A stretch of DNA of 64,000 bases from Burhinus oedicnemus (GCA_008921705.1 VFFE01008422.1:3101820-3165819), one strand, 5' to 3'. Shown: positions 23,051 to 36,610, counted from the first letter of the stretch. Program-made: numbers and translations. Notes: generated by a model not told the origin, from the sequence alone.

Positions 23051-25044
23051 CTGTTTGCACAACACCATTGTTTTAATCTGCCATTCGAGTATCCCTTAGA
23101 GAGAATATCCAGCTTTCTTCCTTTGCAGAATCTTTCATGTGGATTATAGTATTTTCAGCACATTCAAAGACATGACAATATTTTAAGTATGTATGAACAC
23201 ATCATAAAAGAACAGGTATTTACTTTCAGGGTTACGAAGCCCCAGGTTGTACCAGTCTAGTTTTTCTATTTATTCTTCAGTGGGGCAAGAAAAAAGCCCT
23301 TAGAACAAACTGTTCAAAGATTCTTAGCAGACAAAAGCAGAAGTTGAAGCCTCATCCATCAAGACCTGGAAGTATCTTCTACAGTTTCCTATATATAAAA
23401 GTTAGGTAGGAATCTCAACATAACCTGTAAGAAGTTCCATTACTAACTCTCCAGTATCTGCCCAAGTAGTTCAAGGAATCACTGTGTGGGAAGCTTTAAT
23501 GTGCAGTTATGGTAATGAAACCCTACTCTAGAAGTTTACAGAGCTAGGGGATCAATGCATAAAAAGTCTTCCCATAAAGAGATTTCTTTTCTAGCATGAA
23601 ATTTAGACCACAGGGTAAGGATAAAGGATTAAGGATAGAATTGATCAGGAGTTTAAAAGTGCCTTAACTATTAACAAGTTATGTGAGCCAAATCTATTTT
23701 CTTGCTGACTTCACAAATGGTCAGAGGACTACTTTTAGAGAGCACTGTGACTAGGTATTAAGAAGAAAGTGCTACACAGAATTAGCAGTTACCCTAGCAG
23801 ACTGCCACCGTCAAGTTATGAAATTGAACTGGATGTCTCTGCCACTTAACATAGAAAAATCCATAAATGTTCTCAGAGGCTTGACATTATGCCTCAGTGT
23901 CATCAACGCTTCATATAGCAGGGAAATGTAATTGCTAAATAATTAAGAGTGACAATTTTGACACTGATATTAAGTAAAAATTTTATAACTGAACTTTATC
24001 ACTTAAGTTGTATCAGAATCACTTTATACATTCAAAATTGCCTAAAACAATGACTTCAGATTTTGTTAAGATTAAGAGCTGTTAAATGAAAGTGGGAACA
24101 AGAACCCCAATACAGAAGTTTTTGATCAATGAAATCTGATAGAGAAGCTTGCTTCACAATATGTGTGTTGAAACTGTGAGACAGTTTTCCCTTGATCTCA
24201 TTTCAGCCAATTCGCTGCTAAGAACACCGTAAAACACAGCCCACAATCAAATTACAGAACTGCAGTATGAACTTTTGTAGCCCAAGATCTTAAAACTCCC
24301 TGGTAATGATGTAACTAATGTTCAGCTTTTACCTAGATTTCATATTTCATAGCAATAAAAAAAAATCTGCTCAAAGAGTATGCAAACTAAACACAAAGCA
24401 AAGAAGCAGTGTACAACACAGTGCATCCTGAAAGCAACATAAAATATTTGAACTTTATCTAAAAAGTTAAAAATTTAAGAAAAGTACAATTCAGAAAACA
24501 AACCCTGGAAATACCAAAGTTAAATTCAACTTTTTGCATACAGACACTGCTTGAGAAGTTAAAAAAGGCTTCTAAATTATTTTAAATTTTTTTAGAGTTT
24601 TATTCCACAGAGCGCTGTGAAATTTTTCCTCTTACTCTAAAGCATGTAAATCATTGTCTTTTTTTTTTCCCTAGTAGGATCCTTGGAACTTGCCACAATG
24701 CAATGTTATTTGGTAAGAGTTAAACTCTATTAAAGACAAAGTCATGCACCTGTTACATTTGCTTCACACTAATCACATACAAGTTTCTTTATAAAAACAG
24801 AATTAATTCTTGCCATGTTCTTTTCTTTAGAGCTCTGCTCTTCTCACATTTCACAACATTTTAAGTACATAGATAATAACTGGTTTAGAGGCAAGATAAG
24901 CCTTAACGAGTGCGCAAGAAGTGACTATTAATACTGCATATGTACATTCAGGCGCTTCTACTGAGGGTATCGGGTTAAGAAGTCTGCGCCACTGTCAGCG
25001 CCTAGGCTCCCTGGTTCTGCCCACATTTATTACACATCACTTAC

Positions 25045-25120
25045 CCTTCAAGATTGGCTAGGTCTTTTTCCCTGTCAAAACCACTTGACACTCTACCACA
25101 GTTTCTAGAGCTATCTGCCA
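25045..25120 (-). CDS. Coding exon, same gene
   Basis: 76 bp on the minus strand, with acceptor atttgctttaattcag and donor GAAGG|gtaagtgatg, both strong. The open frame reads ADSSRNCGRVSSGFDREK and then DLANLEG. It needs one base from the previous exon and leaves two. The previous firm exon (30014-30108) ends on a codon boundary and the next (18487-18540) needs one base. At least one exon is therefore missing on each side, or one boundary is wrong. Confidence 0.55.
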
Positions 25121-27239
25121 CTGAATTAAAGCAAATCTAGAAGTCATTCACTTCTTTCTAAACTTTGTTTCAAGACCTTATTTCCCAAGCACTGCATTAT
25201 CCTTCCCCCTGACTTCAGCCTCCAGTCTTCCTTGCATTTATGTAAGCCGTTTTACCATTGCTTTACAGAAAAATTCCTCCAGTCATTTGACAATGACCAG
25301 TTCAATCAGCTGCCCAACTTTTGGGGGTTTTTTGTTATAGTTCCTCATACCAATACTCTTTTGGGATCACTGCAGCATTTTTTTCTGTCCTAGCCTGTTT
25401 GCAAAACTAGCTACAATACATACTTCTCTGTGGTTTCTAGTTTCTCATTGAGGGCTGCTCGTCACAAATAACTTTTAGCCATCACCTCTGAAAAACTCTG
25501 CACTTCAGTCAATAACAAAACCAATAAAAAACCTCATAAAGCAGAACACAGAATAGAAACAGAAAAAGTCTCACTGGTTGTCTTCAGCTGCACAACAAAC
25601 GTCACACTACCAAATCATGGTTGCAATCCCATCCTGCTCACAAAGCTGGACGGAAAGAAAACATATGTGGGGACTTAGGGAGCTCTGCTGCCAAATGCCA
25701 GTGGGTCCCTGCGAAGTATGCATGAATAGGAATTGCTCAGTGCTTATTTCTTCAGAGCTGAAGTTCTTCATTAGCAGTTCACTAGGGTTTTTTTTAGTAA
25801 AAAAACTGCTCTGACCTTATCAAAGATATACATACTCTTTCTACTCTTCAGTTACACCTCTCTGATCTAAAGGTTAAAGTATTGGATCAAGAAGGCTATA
25901 GTTTCTTTCTGCAGACAAAATTAAAGCTATTTTTTCTAGTTATATCCTCATGAAGACAATTAAGTAATTTTTATGGAAATTTTATTAGAAGTTCACTCCA
26001 AAGACCTTGAAGGATATATCCAGAATAAGAGATGCAAGTCTTAATGGCCAAACTTGAACAGTCAAAAGCAATTGCAAAGAAGCCCTGCCACATTCGAACA
26101 TGAAGTAGCTTCTAGCATAAACAGAACCATGGGCAGACTTACAGCACCAGTCCCTCAGTACCACAAAACTCTTACGTGCCTTCTTTAGAAGCATTTCTCA
26201 ACCACACTATCATCCCACCAGTCCAAAATGCAGTAAGAGGAAGTAATTTTCAAGCCCTTATCTTACACCAATCTATTTTCACTGGCTCCTACACAGTTCT
26301 TTCTGTCCTTTAGTTAGAGGACGGATGTTTCTCCACAAAGGTTTAAAAGCAGTGGTTCCCTTTCACCCAACAATGTCTCATTTACAATTAAATTCATAAG
26401 GCCATCCGAATTAATAAAAAGCCTACAGCAGAAATTCAGTTCCTCAGCTACTACCTTAATGAAAATCTAAATGTGAATATGCTTTCTAACATACTGGCAG
26501 CTCTTAGTTTGCAAAGACTCATTGCAGTGAAGCACTGAATCTTCATTAACGAAACACTTTAACTGATATTCGACAAATCAAGTCATAAATAATTTCCAGT
26601 TAAGTATTCAACAGTTTTAGCCAGCCAACAGCAAAACACAGGGCACATGTAAGCAAGTAAACTAATTTCTTATTTTTTAAGTTTAAAAGAGAAAATGTTT
26701 TTTAAATGTTATTAAAATACTAGTAAAGCCATCCAAACTATTGCCTTTGTACTTTAAATGAGAGCAATATTTTCCATTACAATACATAAAACTGGACAGC
26801 TCATACACTTGATCTTGTATTACTAGCCACAACTACAAGAACAACAGAGGCAGTACAGGATCTGGACATGTTTTTAAAATGTCCTTCCAGTTTAAAATAA
26901 GGAACTTTACCAAATGCTGCAAATGGACCAAAACTAGATAATATTGTTAAGAAGCAAAGTCCTGCCAAACACTTTCCTAGCTCCAACTTTACCAGCCTTT
27001 CTCCCTTGGTGAGTGAATATGCAACTGAAAATGGCTGATTTTCCTCACCATTTGGCAGCAAATACTTAGGAAGATAGCTAATGAAAACAAGCACTGGTCA
27101 GAATGAATTTCAGGCACTTGTATCCATGCATACACAACCATGTACAGCAAGAGAAAGAACTATACTGGTTAATTCAAGTGCCCTCTTCCACCTTTTAAAC
27201 CTGTAAGTTGAACAGCTCTAAACCCAGAAAGAACTTTAC

Positions 27240-27315
27240 CTGCTATAGCTGAACACAAAATATGACTATTGCACATGACAGATAAGCACTTTGCATACAT
27301 TATGCAAGAGACAGT
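27240..27315 (-). CDS. Possible coding exon, same gene
   Basis: 76 bp on the minus strand, with donor GCAG|gtaaagttc and a pyrimidine-rich acceptor tcttactcattctgtcgaag. It would code for 25 residues (starting TVSCIMYAKCL), entering on a codon boundary and leaving one base, exactly what is needed between exons 30014-30108 and 25045-25120. The Cys/Met-rich composition is unusual for this protein, so phase is the main support. It may be chance. Confidence 0.25.
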
Positions 27316-27570
27316 CTTCGACAGAATGAGTAAGATAACCAACATTTCCAGAGAAAGAGCAAAAAGTTTTCCTATTTTACTGTTAAAGCCAGAAAAATAA
27401 TTAAGGCTAGCAGCTGCAGACCTACAGGAAATCCATGTACGCATGGGACACTGTTTCCCTTTTACAGAAGGCAATCACATAATAATGCTCTTTCTGACCT
27501 GATTACCATTCATTGCTTTGTTGAAACAGTATAGATATGTAAGTGTATGAGTAACTACATAGGAGGGTTT

Positions 27571-27582
27571 CCCCCCCCCCCC
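27571..27582. repeat. Poly-C run
   Basis: Twelve C in a row after ttt, in an intron. Confidence 0.9.
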
Positions 27583-28665
27583 ATCTTCTGCAGCTAAAGA
27601 AGTTTTCAGAGCATGAACAGTTCTCATTTATAGTTTTCTTGTTTACATAGTATCCTTTATCACAATTAAGACATGGCTTTTTCTACTCTACATGGTGTGC
27701 AATCTGTGGCAACAAAAACTACTGGTATTAGTAATGCTTCAGGCATTGTCAATACCCTTTTAGAGGCCAAATATTCCAGCTGTGAACAATACACTGAACA
27801 CTTGGCCCAATTTTTCAGCAACTCAGCATTTCCCTCTCATGCTGTTTTCAATAGGATCCGAGTATTGCAAAATCCATCTTAAGCTTCTCTACAAATACAG
27901 CTGTTTCTAGAAGGCCTTCAGAAACACATGTATTCCTCATGGTAGCTAGTTCCACTAGCAATGCATTGCACTGTTGATTTTTTTAAATTTTTTTTTTTTA
28001 ATGGGAAATTATTGTAATTCAGCCTTAGGCATGTGAGCTGTACCTCCTTACAAAATAGTCATACATCAGGCTGGGTCTTGCTAGACCTCTAAAACAAAAG
28101 CTAATTTTTCTAGGTTTAAATGTCAACACTGAAAGGTTCTCTGGATCATCTGTTCTAAGACCCAGTTTATCCAATCATGTACTTTAAAAAAATCTCCATT
28201 TACATTACATTTAACATCTGTCCACTTGTAAAGCTGGCTGGAATCAAGTTCCTCTGCTGAGGTCTCCTACTAACCCAGTATAAGGCTAAAACAGGAAAAG
28301 GCAACAGTGTGATCTCATGTGATCTTGTTTCTGCAAGAAGTACTACAAAAGGATGCTTGTCTGTATTGGTAGAATTGGAGATTGAGCTGTAAGAGTTCAT
28401 TGAAAAAAACCCCCACCTCTCTGCTTTCTTTTCCCTTAATTCCCCAGGACACTGGCATTTAAATTAAAACTTCACAGACAAATTGGTGAATTTTATTTCT
28501 TCAATTACAAGCCTTAATACTTAATTCTACTAACATGCAGGTAGTCCAGTCACCTAGTAAGAGTATGATAATCCTAGCCCTTGCAACAAGTTGAATTTAT
28601 CACACCATACAATTCTCTTCATATGGCTTAAGAAAAATACTATTTTAGCTTTTTTGGAGACAGAC

Positions 28666-29266
28666 TGTGTCTGTCTGAGACGGAGTTAATTTTCCCCATA
28701 GCAGCCCTCATAGTGCTGTGCTCTGTACTGGTACCTAGAAGGGTGCTGATAACACACCAGCGTTTTGGCTACTGCTGAGCAGTGCTCCCACAGAACCGAG
28801 GCTCTCTCTCCAACATTCCCCCCCTCACCAGCAGACTGGGCGTGGGCAAGAGCTTGGGAGGGGACACAGCCAGGACAGCTGAACCAAACTGACCAAATTC
28901 GTGTTGGATATTCCATACCGTATTATGACGTCTGCTCAGCAATAAAAGCTAAGAGAAAGAAGGGGGAGGGGAAGCATTTGTTATTAGGACGTTATTGTCT
29001 TCCAGAGCAACTGGTACAGATTGAAGCCCTACTTCTGGTGAAATGGCTGGACATTGCCTGCTGATGGGAAGTACAGAATAAACCCTTTGTTTTCCTTTGC
29101 TTTTGTGCCCAGCCTTTGCTTTTGCTTTATTAAATTGCCTTTATCTTGATCCACAAGTGGTTTTTTTCTTCCACCTTATTTTCTCCCCCTCCCCATCCTA
29201 CTGAGGAGGGGAGTAATAGAGCAGGTTGGTGGGAACCTGGCATCCAGCCAAGGTCAACCCACCACA
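28666..29266 (+). mobile_element. Solo LTR, plus sense
   Basis: About 600 bp, beginning TGTGTCTGTCTGAGACGG and ending gtcaacccaccaca. U3 shares gagttaattttc, gctgagcagtgctccc and cagccaggacagctgaaccaa with the general plan of LTR A read on its own strand. A TATA-like aataaaagc lies near 28940, and polyadenylation signals lie at about 29077 (aataaa) and 29130 (attaaa). It is in an intron, antisense to the host gene. I could not define a clean target-site duplication. Confidence 0.75.
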
Positions 29267-30013
29267 GGAAAACAGCGGCAGAAAACCAATTTTTCCCTCA
29301 ACAATAGACAACACATGCCACACCATTAAGCAAAAAAATTATCATGCAAAAAAAACCCCTAATCAAACAAACCTCCCCCAAACTAACTAAACTGAACTCT
29401 CAAGTGGTATTTCAGTTTTATCAGCATTTTCTTCTACTAGCTTTTAAATAAAAAACACAGCAAATAGAAAGTCAAAGCAACAATTTTCCTAAAAATCTCC
29501 ACATTATTCATCTATAACTTTTCCAGTCACTCCTCAATTACTCTGTATATTGAAGGCTTCAAAGACAGATAGTAAGTGCTTCCCCCCTCCCTGTAATACA
29601 TATAATAAATTAGCATCTTAGAGAAGTGGGCCTTAATGAAGTCCTCAAAATTATCATCTATTTTAAGCTGTTTCCTTGATAGGAGGTTAAATTGGTTATA
29701 GCTAAAGCATATTTTCCAAGTCTTGTGTTTTGTATTTACTATTCCTCTCTACTTTCCCATTCTCATTTTTGAAGCATGCTGCCTAAAATTCTTCTCCCAG
29801 ATTTTGTAAGCATGCTTCCATTTTACCTTTCAAATCACTAATCAAACTTGAATGAAAACTAATCCAAGGACATGGCAAGCATGGTTTATCAGAACTCCCC
29901 AGGAGACCATATAAGAAGTTATACCTAAAAGAATCTTTTACAGCTGAAGAAACTAACCTTCCTAACAAAAACTACCTCTGAGCGTGCACCTACAATTTAT
30001 TGCTTACACTTAC

Positions 30014-30108
30014 AGCTTCCGTAAGTAGGTTAAATTCAGCAATGTTTTCATCTGAAAGCTGACTGACGAAATCAACCTGTTCTGATACAATTCCCTCACG
30101 ATATTTGA
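30014..30108 (-). CDS. Coding exon, same gene
   Basis: 95 bp on the minus strand, with acceptor ttttttttaagtacag and donor GAAGCT|gtaagtgt. It takes one base (G) from exon 31314-31371 to make Val, then reads KYREGIVSEQVDFVSQL followed by SDENIAEFNLLTEA, ending on a codon boundary. The peptide is acidic and likely alpha-helical. An acceptor ten bases upstream (tttttttaag) is possible but gives the wrong phase for this reading. Confidence 0.7.
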
Positions 30109-31313
30109 CTGTACTTAAAAAAAACCAAAACAACACTTCTGTTCTAACAGGTTACACAATTTCTTTCTCAAAATTCACAAAAACTCTTATAACCATTGTT
30201 ACAGATCATTATGGAGAAAAAGATCAGTTATTTTTTAAAAACACAATGAGTAAATAATGATGAAGTAGTGACAAATTTCCACATAGGCAATCTGGTATAC
30301 ACAAACACCTGAAAACTCACCACATATTACAAGTGTCCGTAAGTATACCTCAATACCTGCATCATACACAAAGAATATTAACCCAATGAACTTCAACAGC
30401 AGGAACTTCTGTTTTACCCTCACAAGTTTTTAATAGCAGTGATTGACTAGACAACTCTCAACCCTCAGACAGGCAGCAATGAAAAGTGGCGTATTAGCTC
30501 TAATGACCGAAACAATCCAAGTATGGGACAATTCACTATTAGTTTTTTAAATCTGTTTCCTAAACAGTGTTAAAGATTGGCAAACAGTTACTTGAAGCTA
30601 ATGTAAGCTCAACAGAAAGTAAGAAAGCCCTATAAATAATAGTAGGCAAATTTGCATCATTCCAGCCCATTAGTGACCGATATTGCTGTTTAAACTGTTC
30701 AGAGAAGAACTCTGAACTAACAGGAGAAAGAATCACCCTTTGGTATGGCAGAAAACTGTGGAAATAATCAGGAATATTGTGCTTCAGTAAAATCCGTGAA
30801 CATTTAATGGTCCATAAAATATTCTAGCAGAGCTCCACAACAACCTTTCAACTTGCAGCCTTATTTATGTATCAGGTGTAGAAGTCACTAAAGTGAAAAC
30901 AATACAAAAAAATACTTTTATACTTAGCTTTGTGTTGGATATAACTAGCAAATTAATACAGTTGTCTGACCAGTAGGAACTTGCACAGCATGCAGCCTCT
31001 GTCACACCTCTGCACATATATGATACACCGAGTGATGTTTGCAACAGCACTGGAAGTGCATATCCAAAACTAACTCCTCCTCCCCCTCTGCTACCAAATA
31101 GGCTAACCAGTGGCCAGCTAGTTTTTTCCATTTGTGGAATTAAAAAGAAGGGCTAAGAAGGACAAAAGGAGTGAATAACTTCACTTTCATCAGAAGAAAG
31201 GTGTACTTTTGTATCGACTTTTCATTCTTTTGTTTTTCATGTAAAAGGCAGCAAGAAGTTCCATTACTGGACAGATCCTTTAGACCAGTACTGTTGTGTA
31301 GGAATTAGCTCAC

Positions 31314-31371
31314 CTTTCTCCAGAGTTTTTTTAAAGTTCTTTATCTTCCCTTGATGAACAGACAGGTGCAC
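31314..31371 (-). CDS. Coding exon, same gene
   Basis: 58 bp on the minus strand, with acceptor gataatctcttgcag and donor GAAAG|gtgagcta. The only open frame reads VHLSVHQGKIKNFKKTLEK, starts on a codon boundary and leaves one G. It joins in phase to exon 33171-33216 and to exon 30014-30108. The end is Lys-rich and likely helical. Confidence 0.75.
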
Positions 31372-33170
31372 CTGCAAGAGATTATCATCTTGGCTGATCC
31401 AGCTTAACAGTTCACAGATCAAGACTCTTCCCACTGTTTGGGTCCTTGAATCAACTTGAAACAGTTTGGGAACCTCTGATCAAAACCTTCTTTATTACGT
31501 TTAATTATGTGCTGCTCTATATATTCCTGAAGTTCTTCAGAGAAAGAAAAAGTGTCAGGAAAGGCCTATAACCCACTACCAAGGGAATCATACATCAGTG
31601 GTTACGGAATTAACATTCAAAGAGCACTAATCTTTAAACGCTAAACCTCAAGTCATATGGGCTAATTAGAATTAAGTGACAGTGATAACACTATACGTTC
31701 ACTAAACCAGACCAGCTATCAATAACATCAGCTGATGGTACAATGAACTACAGGCATAGGATTTTGCCTGAAAGGGGAAAGAGCTAGTCATCAACATACA
31801 CGGCAGGGTGAGGTGGAAGGGGTGGGGAAGCACTGATAAAACCGAAGTGACAAAATAATTTAATAAAAATGAAATTCCTGAGGTAAATTGGGTTGGGAAT
31901 AGAAAATGACATATGCATGCCATATCCAGAATGTAGTAAGGCAAAAAAGCTCTTCTCAATTACAGATTTGAATTTTAGTCTCACACTAAATACAGTTAGC
32001 TTTCTGGAATTCCGTCCAGTTTTCAGGGGGAAGGACAACTATATACCTACCACTTTAACAATACATGAATAAGTAACCCAGAAAACAAAAGAAAGTTAAG
32101 TTCTCCAAAGATGTATTCCAGAAAGCCTTGCAGGTTTAGTCTGTTTTTTAGGGCTTATCAACAGTAAAGCTAGGTATTAAGCATTTCCCTAAAATTAAAC
32201 CGATTTAAATTTAATAGTTTCTTATTTGATCTGCCCCCCACCCTTAGCAATGTCACAACCAGATTCAATAAAAGTTGACAAAGGGACTCAATGACATTTT
32301 ACCATATGCTTGCCCTTTGAAAAATTCCTTGTTTCGCATAATAATTTAAAAAAATAACAAAAATTGAACACAAGAATCAAAAATTTTTATGTGAAATTTG
32401 CTATTAAAAACACATGTACTAGTTGTTCTACTGAAAAGGAATCAAGCTAAAGAAGGAATAAGAGACTTAACTAGTGCCAAATGAGCTTGCAACAGCCTAA
32501 TTAAAAAAAACAGAAAAGTTCCACATTAATTCATGTACAGGTTTTTAAATAAAAAAAAGTTTCTAGTCTATTTGTTTTCCAAGAGCTGAGAAGAACAAGT
32601 GAAACATTTATCTATACACAAAACTTTCAGTCATTCCTTGAAACAGCAGAACTTATTTTGAAAAAAAAAAAAAACCAACAAAAAAACCAACAAAACCCCA
32701 AATAAAAAAATGCCCATTACTGCAATATTATGCACACCTTTGGTACCAGAACAATAAAGACACAGGCATACAGCATTTTTAAAGAGTTGTTTTAGAGCTA
32801 TAGTCTACTCTTCCCTCAAGCAGCACAGAGAAGCAACATCTCTTTTGTTTATTCTGGAATGATTTGTCTATGCCAAGTGAAGGCATTATTCAATTTCAGT
32901 ATTCTTCTGTCCTTCTACTATGGAACCAACACTAACAGCTATGAGAGCTTAGCCAAACAGCTTTAAAAACAGTAGTAAGTTTATCACTTCCTTAGTAATA
33001 TTGAGACATGACTTCATTTCTTTTCATCCTGTTGCTACAATTCTTCCTGTGACTTTACACAATATACCAGGACTTTGAAGCACAATGACTTTTTAAAGCA
33101 TCCACGTAATTCCTCTTACAGTCAAAGCAAAACTACTCACTGACTGAATCTTGTGTATGTTCCAACTTAC

Positions 33171-33216
33171 TGATTGATCATCTAATAAATGCACAGCCCT
33201 CCATACTTCAGGAAAT
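33171..33216 (-). CDS. Coding exon, same gene
   Basis: 46 bp on the minus strand, with donor CAATCA|gtaagttgg and acceptor gcattatcttgtaag. It takes two bases from exon 35601-35628 to complete Arg, then reads FPEVWRAVHLLDDQS and ends on a codon boundary. The other frames meet stops when joined to the neighbours. Confidence 0.7.
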
Positions 33217-35600
33217 CTTACAAGATAATGCTTTTATAAGAAATTTGAAGAAGAGATCTAGTATTTATTCAAAGCCAGGAGAACCTTCCCTGCCTCTCTT
33301 TATCCAAAGGTATACTCTAACTCACTCCTAATTGTTCAGTCTACTGCAAATTACCTTGCATTTAACCACAGGGCAAGAACATGCACAGACACCAGGGTAG
33401 CAAGTTGTCACAGGTTAGTGTAATTGCCTTAAGTTACACACTTCTGCATCATAGCAAACGTGAAGCAGCTTAGCCTCTCCTTATTGATAGGCAGCTATTC
33501 TCCTCTTCCCCTGAATCCAAAAAACATATGCACAAAAATAACCACTGCCCAGGTTACGACAGCAGAACCTCATTACTGTACAAGCCATATGCTTTCTACC
33601 ACTCTATAGTAAATGCAAGTGAACTTTTAAGTGTTATAATGCAAGTATTTTGTCCTTACTCATGGTCTTACAGATGGAGTTAACTCAAATAATTTATTAT
33701 AATTGTAAGCAAGTTTACTCACTTTGGTTTGGTAAGTTTCAAAGACAGGTCTCGGGAAACTAGAGAGGGAAACGTCTGTTCGAAAAAGTAAGACATTTCT
33801 GCTCTCTGCTTATGTGTCTCCTCATAGGGCATACTTAGGTCATCAGCCTTTGAAGACTAGGTTTAATTGCTCTTGTGTTAGTCTGAGAAACATTGTTCCA
33901 AAGTCAAAAGATCACCCAAACATTCTGGAAGAGCAAACCCAGGGCAAACGAACCTAACCCTAGTGTTAGAAGTTAATGGAGTGGTAAGTTACTGCACTTC
34001 GCTAAGTCTGTCACATTAATTAATCATGACAGATCAAACTCTTGGGTTCACATCTCTTTAGGAGGCTGGCTGATCTTTTTAAGTGACATTTTAAGTGTAC
34101 AACAGCCAGTTCTCAACAATCCAGGCTAGTAATGCTGCTACACACACCTTCCAACATTGAGGGAATGTAAGTTTCATGTATTTTAAAGCAGAAGGGAAAA
34201 AAATTATAAAGATCGGCCACTTGACAGACCACCTTCAAGCTTTTTAGCTCACCAGTAGAGTCCGTGGACTATAAGTAACAGATTATTCTTGGACACATGT
34301 TCTGAGACATTACAGTCTAATACACTGAGAAGACACCACTGCAACACTAAATTGAAAATAAGCATAATTAAAGTATTTTCCTAAGCCAAACTTAAGACTT
34401 TCTGACATTAGTTAGTTCTGCAAGAGCAAATATTTTGCTGACATACTTGAAACATTTTTTTCCTCTCTAATGCAGCAGGCTTCTACAATTTTATTCACGA
34501 AGGCCCACAGTAAAGAATATATTTTGTTTCCTGCATTCAGATATGACAGTTCATGCTTTAACAATCATTGATTCTTAGAGTTTACATCCAATTTCTGCAG
34601 CTGTTTTATAACTTACTCATGACACAATCACTATTTGTCTTCAAGATGAGCAGTGGCAGGCCATCAGTTTGGGGGAGAAGGCCAGAAGACACCAAAAACA
34701 GTGTGGGGGGAAAGTTACCCAAACAATTATACATGAATACTCAAGACTTGTGCTACAGCAACTACCTATCAGTTTTAAAAGCTGACAAAACACATAAGCA
34801 TTCAAAATTCTTATTAGGACAAGCTATTATTTACAGCATTAACTAGAAAGCCAAAATTTAATTGTTATGAACCTCAACCCAAGTAACCAATAAGTAGTAA
34901 TTCAGCAGTTAAAAAAAAAAAAAAAAGAGACCAACAATAAAACAGGGCCACAATTATTAGAAGGACCAAGTTACAAAATACAGTTACCCACACTAGCTCT
35001 GTATACAAAACTATGATGAGCTGTACTACGAGCCTATTTATTCAAAGATTTGAGACAAACATGCCTGAACCTCTCCCATCTTCAACATCACAGTAACTAC
35101 AATCATAACAGACACTGTTTAATGAATCAGAGGTATTAACTTGTGTCTGTCAGACACAAACACCGACTGCCTCTACTCTGATAAAAAAGTAGTTCTCTTT
35201 CTTGTATCAGCTGGGAGTAGAGGGAGGAATTAGAGTAAAGTTACTGGGTAAATTAAGACCTCTAATCACAAGAAAATGGACACATAATTTTGTTAGGAAT
35301 TACTGCAATGAAAGCGTGAACAGTAACATTTTGCAAACGGCAGCATGATCACACTGACACAAAGACCCTAAGTCCAGACTAAAAGCATAGAAAAATTTCT
35401 CTCTACAGACCCAATTTTAAAAGAAGTTCACAGACATGATCAGATAACTTAAATCAGTAGTAATTTTCATCCTATTTTTGCAATGATCGAGAAAAAAAAA
35501 AAAAACAAACAAAAAAGAGGACTCAGAAAAAATGGTCTCTTGCCTTTAATCTGCATCTTGAGAAAGCTGAGCAACCAGTCGTGAACTGAATTTGTCTTAC

Positions 35601-35628
35601 CTATTTTCTTCACCTTCAGCCACTTTAC
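35601..35628 (-). CDS. Micro-exon, same gene
   Basis: 28 bp on the minus strand, with acceptor gttgctttaatcttag and donor AATAG|gtaagaca. It takes one base from exon 41635-41675 to make Gly, reads KVAEGEEN and leaves AG. The length is unusually small, but phase and both splice signals agree with the neighbours. Confidence 0.6.
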
Positions 35629-36544
35629 CTAAGATTAAAGCAACTCTCATACAAAGGCATTCAAGTAACTGTTTACACTGGAAAACAGTAAATCATTTAA
35701 GTGAAAGCATTTGCTGTTAAGAATGGCAAGTCTCTTGCCATGGCTACTAATCAATAATGTGATCTTTGTTTTTCCAGACCAACTGCAGAATATTCACTCA
35801 CTGTCTACAATGTTAATATGAATTTCAATATAAACAGATTATTAGCTTTAAATGCTAAATAGCTGCAATAGATGTCAAAGTTGTAATATGCAGTAACAGC
35901 AAGACACTGAAAACAGTATAGCATTGTATCATGAGCTCTAGCTACAGCAAACTACACTGGTTTTGATAAATTTAGAGGGTCAGTGACAGAACAGTACTTT
36001 AAAACAAAAATGGCTATTTACAGAAGAGTAGTACAGCTGTAGAGAAAAGATATCAGAGATTTGTAATATTAATAATTTAAATACTGAACTCAACACTGGA
36101 TTCATCAGCAAGGACAATAATAACTGACTAAACTGCTGATTGTACTTTTTTTTCTACAAAAGATGAGAACCATCAGTGCTGTAATATTACATGGTATTTC
36201 CTTACATACAGGTCTTTCAGACTTTTGGTGGAAAACGCAACACATCCTGCATGAGTAAAAGTCGGGAGGATTGGGACAACACTGATTGAAAAATGAAGCT
36301 GTGAAACCAGTGACTCTCCCTAAAAGCACTGGAGACCTCAGAACAGACCAATCCTCATACTGCTGGTGCTTTTTAAAACATGGGGAAAAAAATGCAAAGT
36401 ACTAGTTCTGAAATTAGTATGGTATCTGCATACTCATGAAACTAATCAGAAGATCTTGAAGTATTTCAGTGGATGAAGAACTGTTTCAAGTTACTCTGCA
36501 AAGTTATTTACTGGACCGTGAAAAAGTTTACTTTAAAAGAATAC

Positions 36545-36610
36545 CTGCAAGAGTTTATGACAATTCTTGCTCAGAAACAGCTTGCCTTAAAACATTTAAT
36601 TCCTCTTGTT
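36545..36610 (-). CDS. Possible cassette exon with in-frame stop
   Basis: 66 bp on the minus strand, with acceptor caccttcctgctactacag and donor CTTGCAG|gtattc. It lies between exons 41635-41675 and 35601-35628. Its length is a multiple of three and it fits the phase (one base in, one base out). When read in phase it gives EQEELNVLRQAVSEQELS and then TAA. Inclusion would end the protein after about 24 residues. It could be a regulated poison exon or a chance match. Confidence 0.4.

Noticed and set aside
26801..27094. 97-codon minus-strand frame inside the gene
   Set aside because: Its phase and splice signals do not fit the neighbouring exons. A 32-bp exon reading within it (about 27000-27031) is open in all three frames and so gives no evidence.
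28660..29272. Target-site duplication for the solo LTR
   Set aside because: ggagac on the left and ggaaaa on the right share only four of six bases, and the left copy is not adjacent to the TG end, so I do not claim it.
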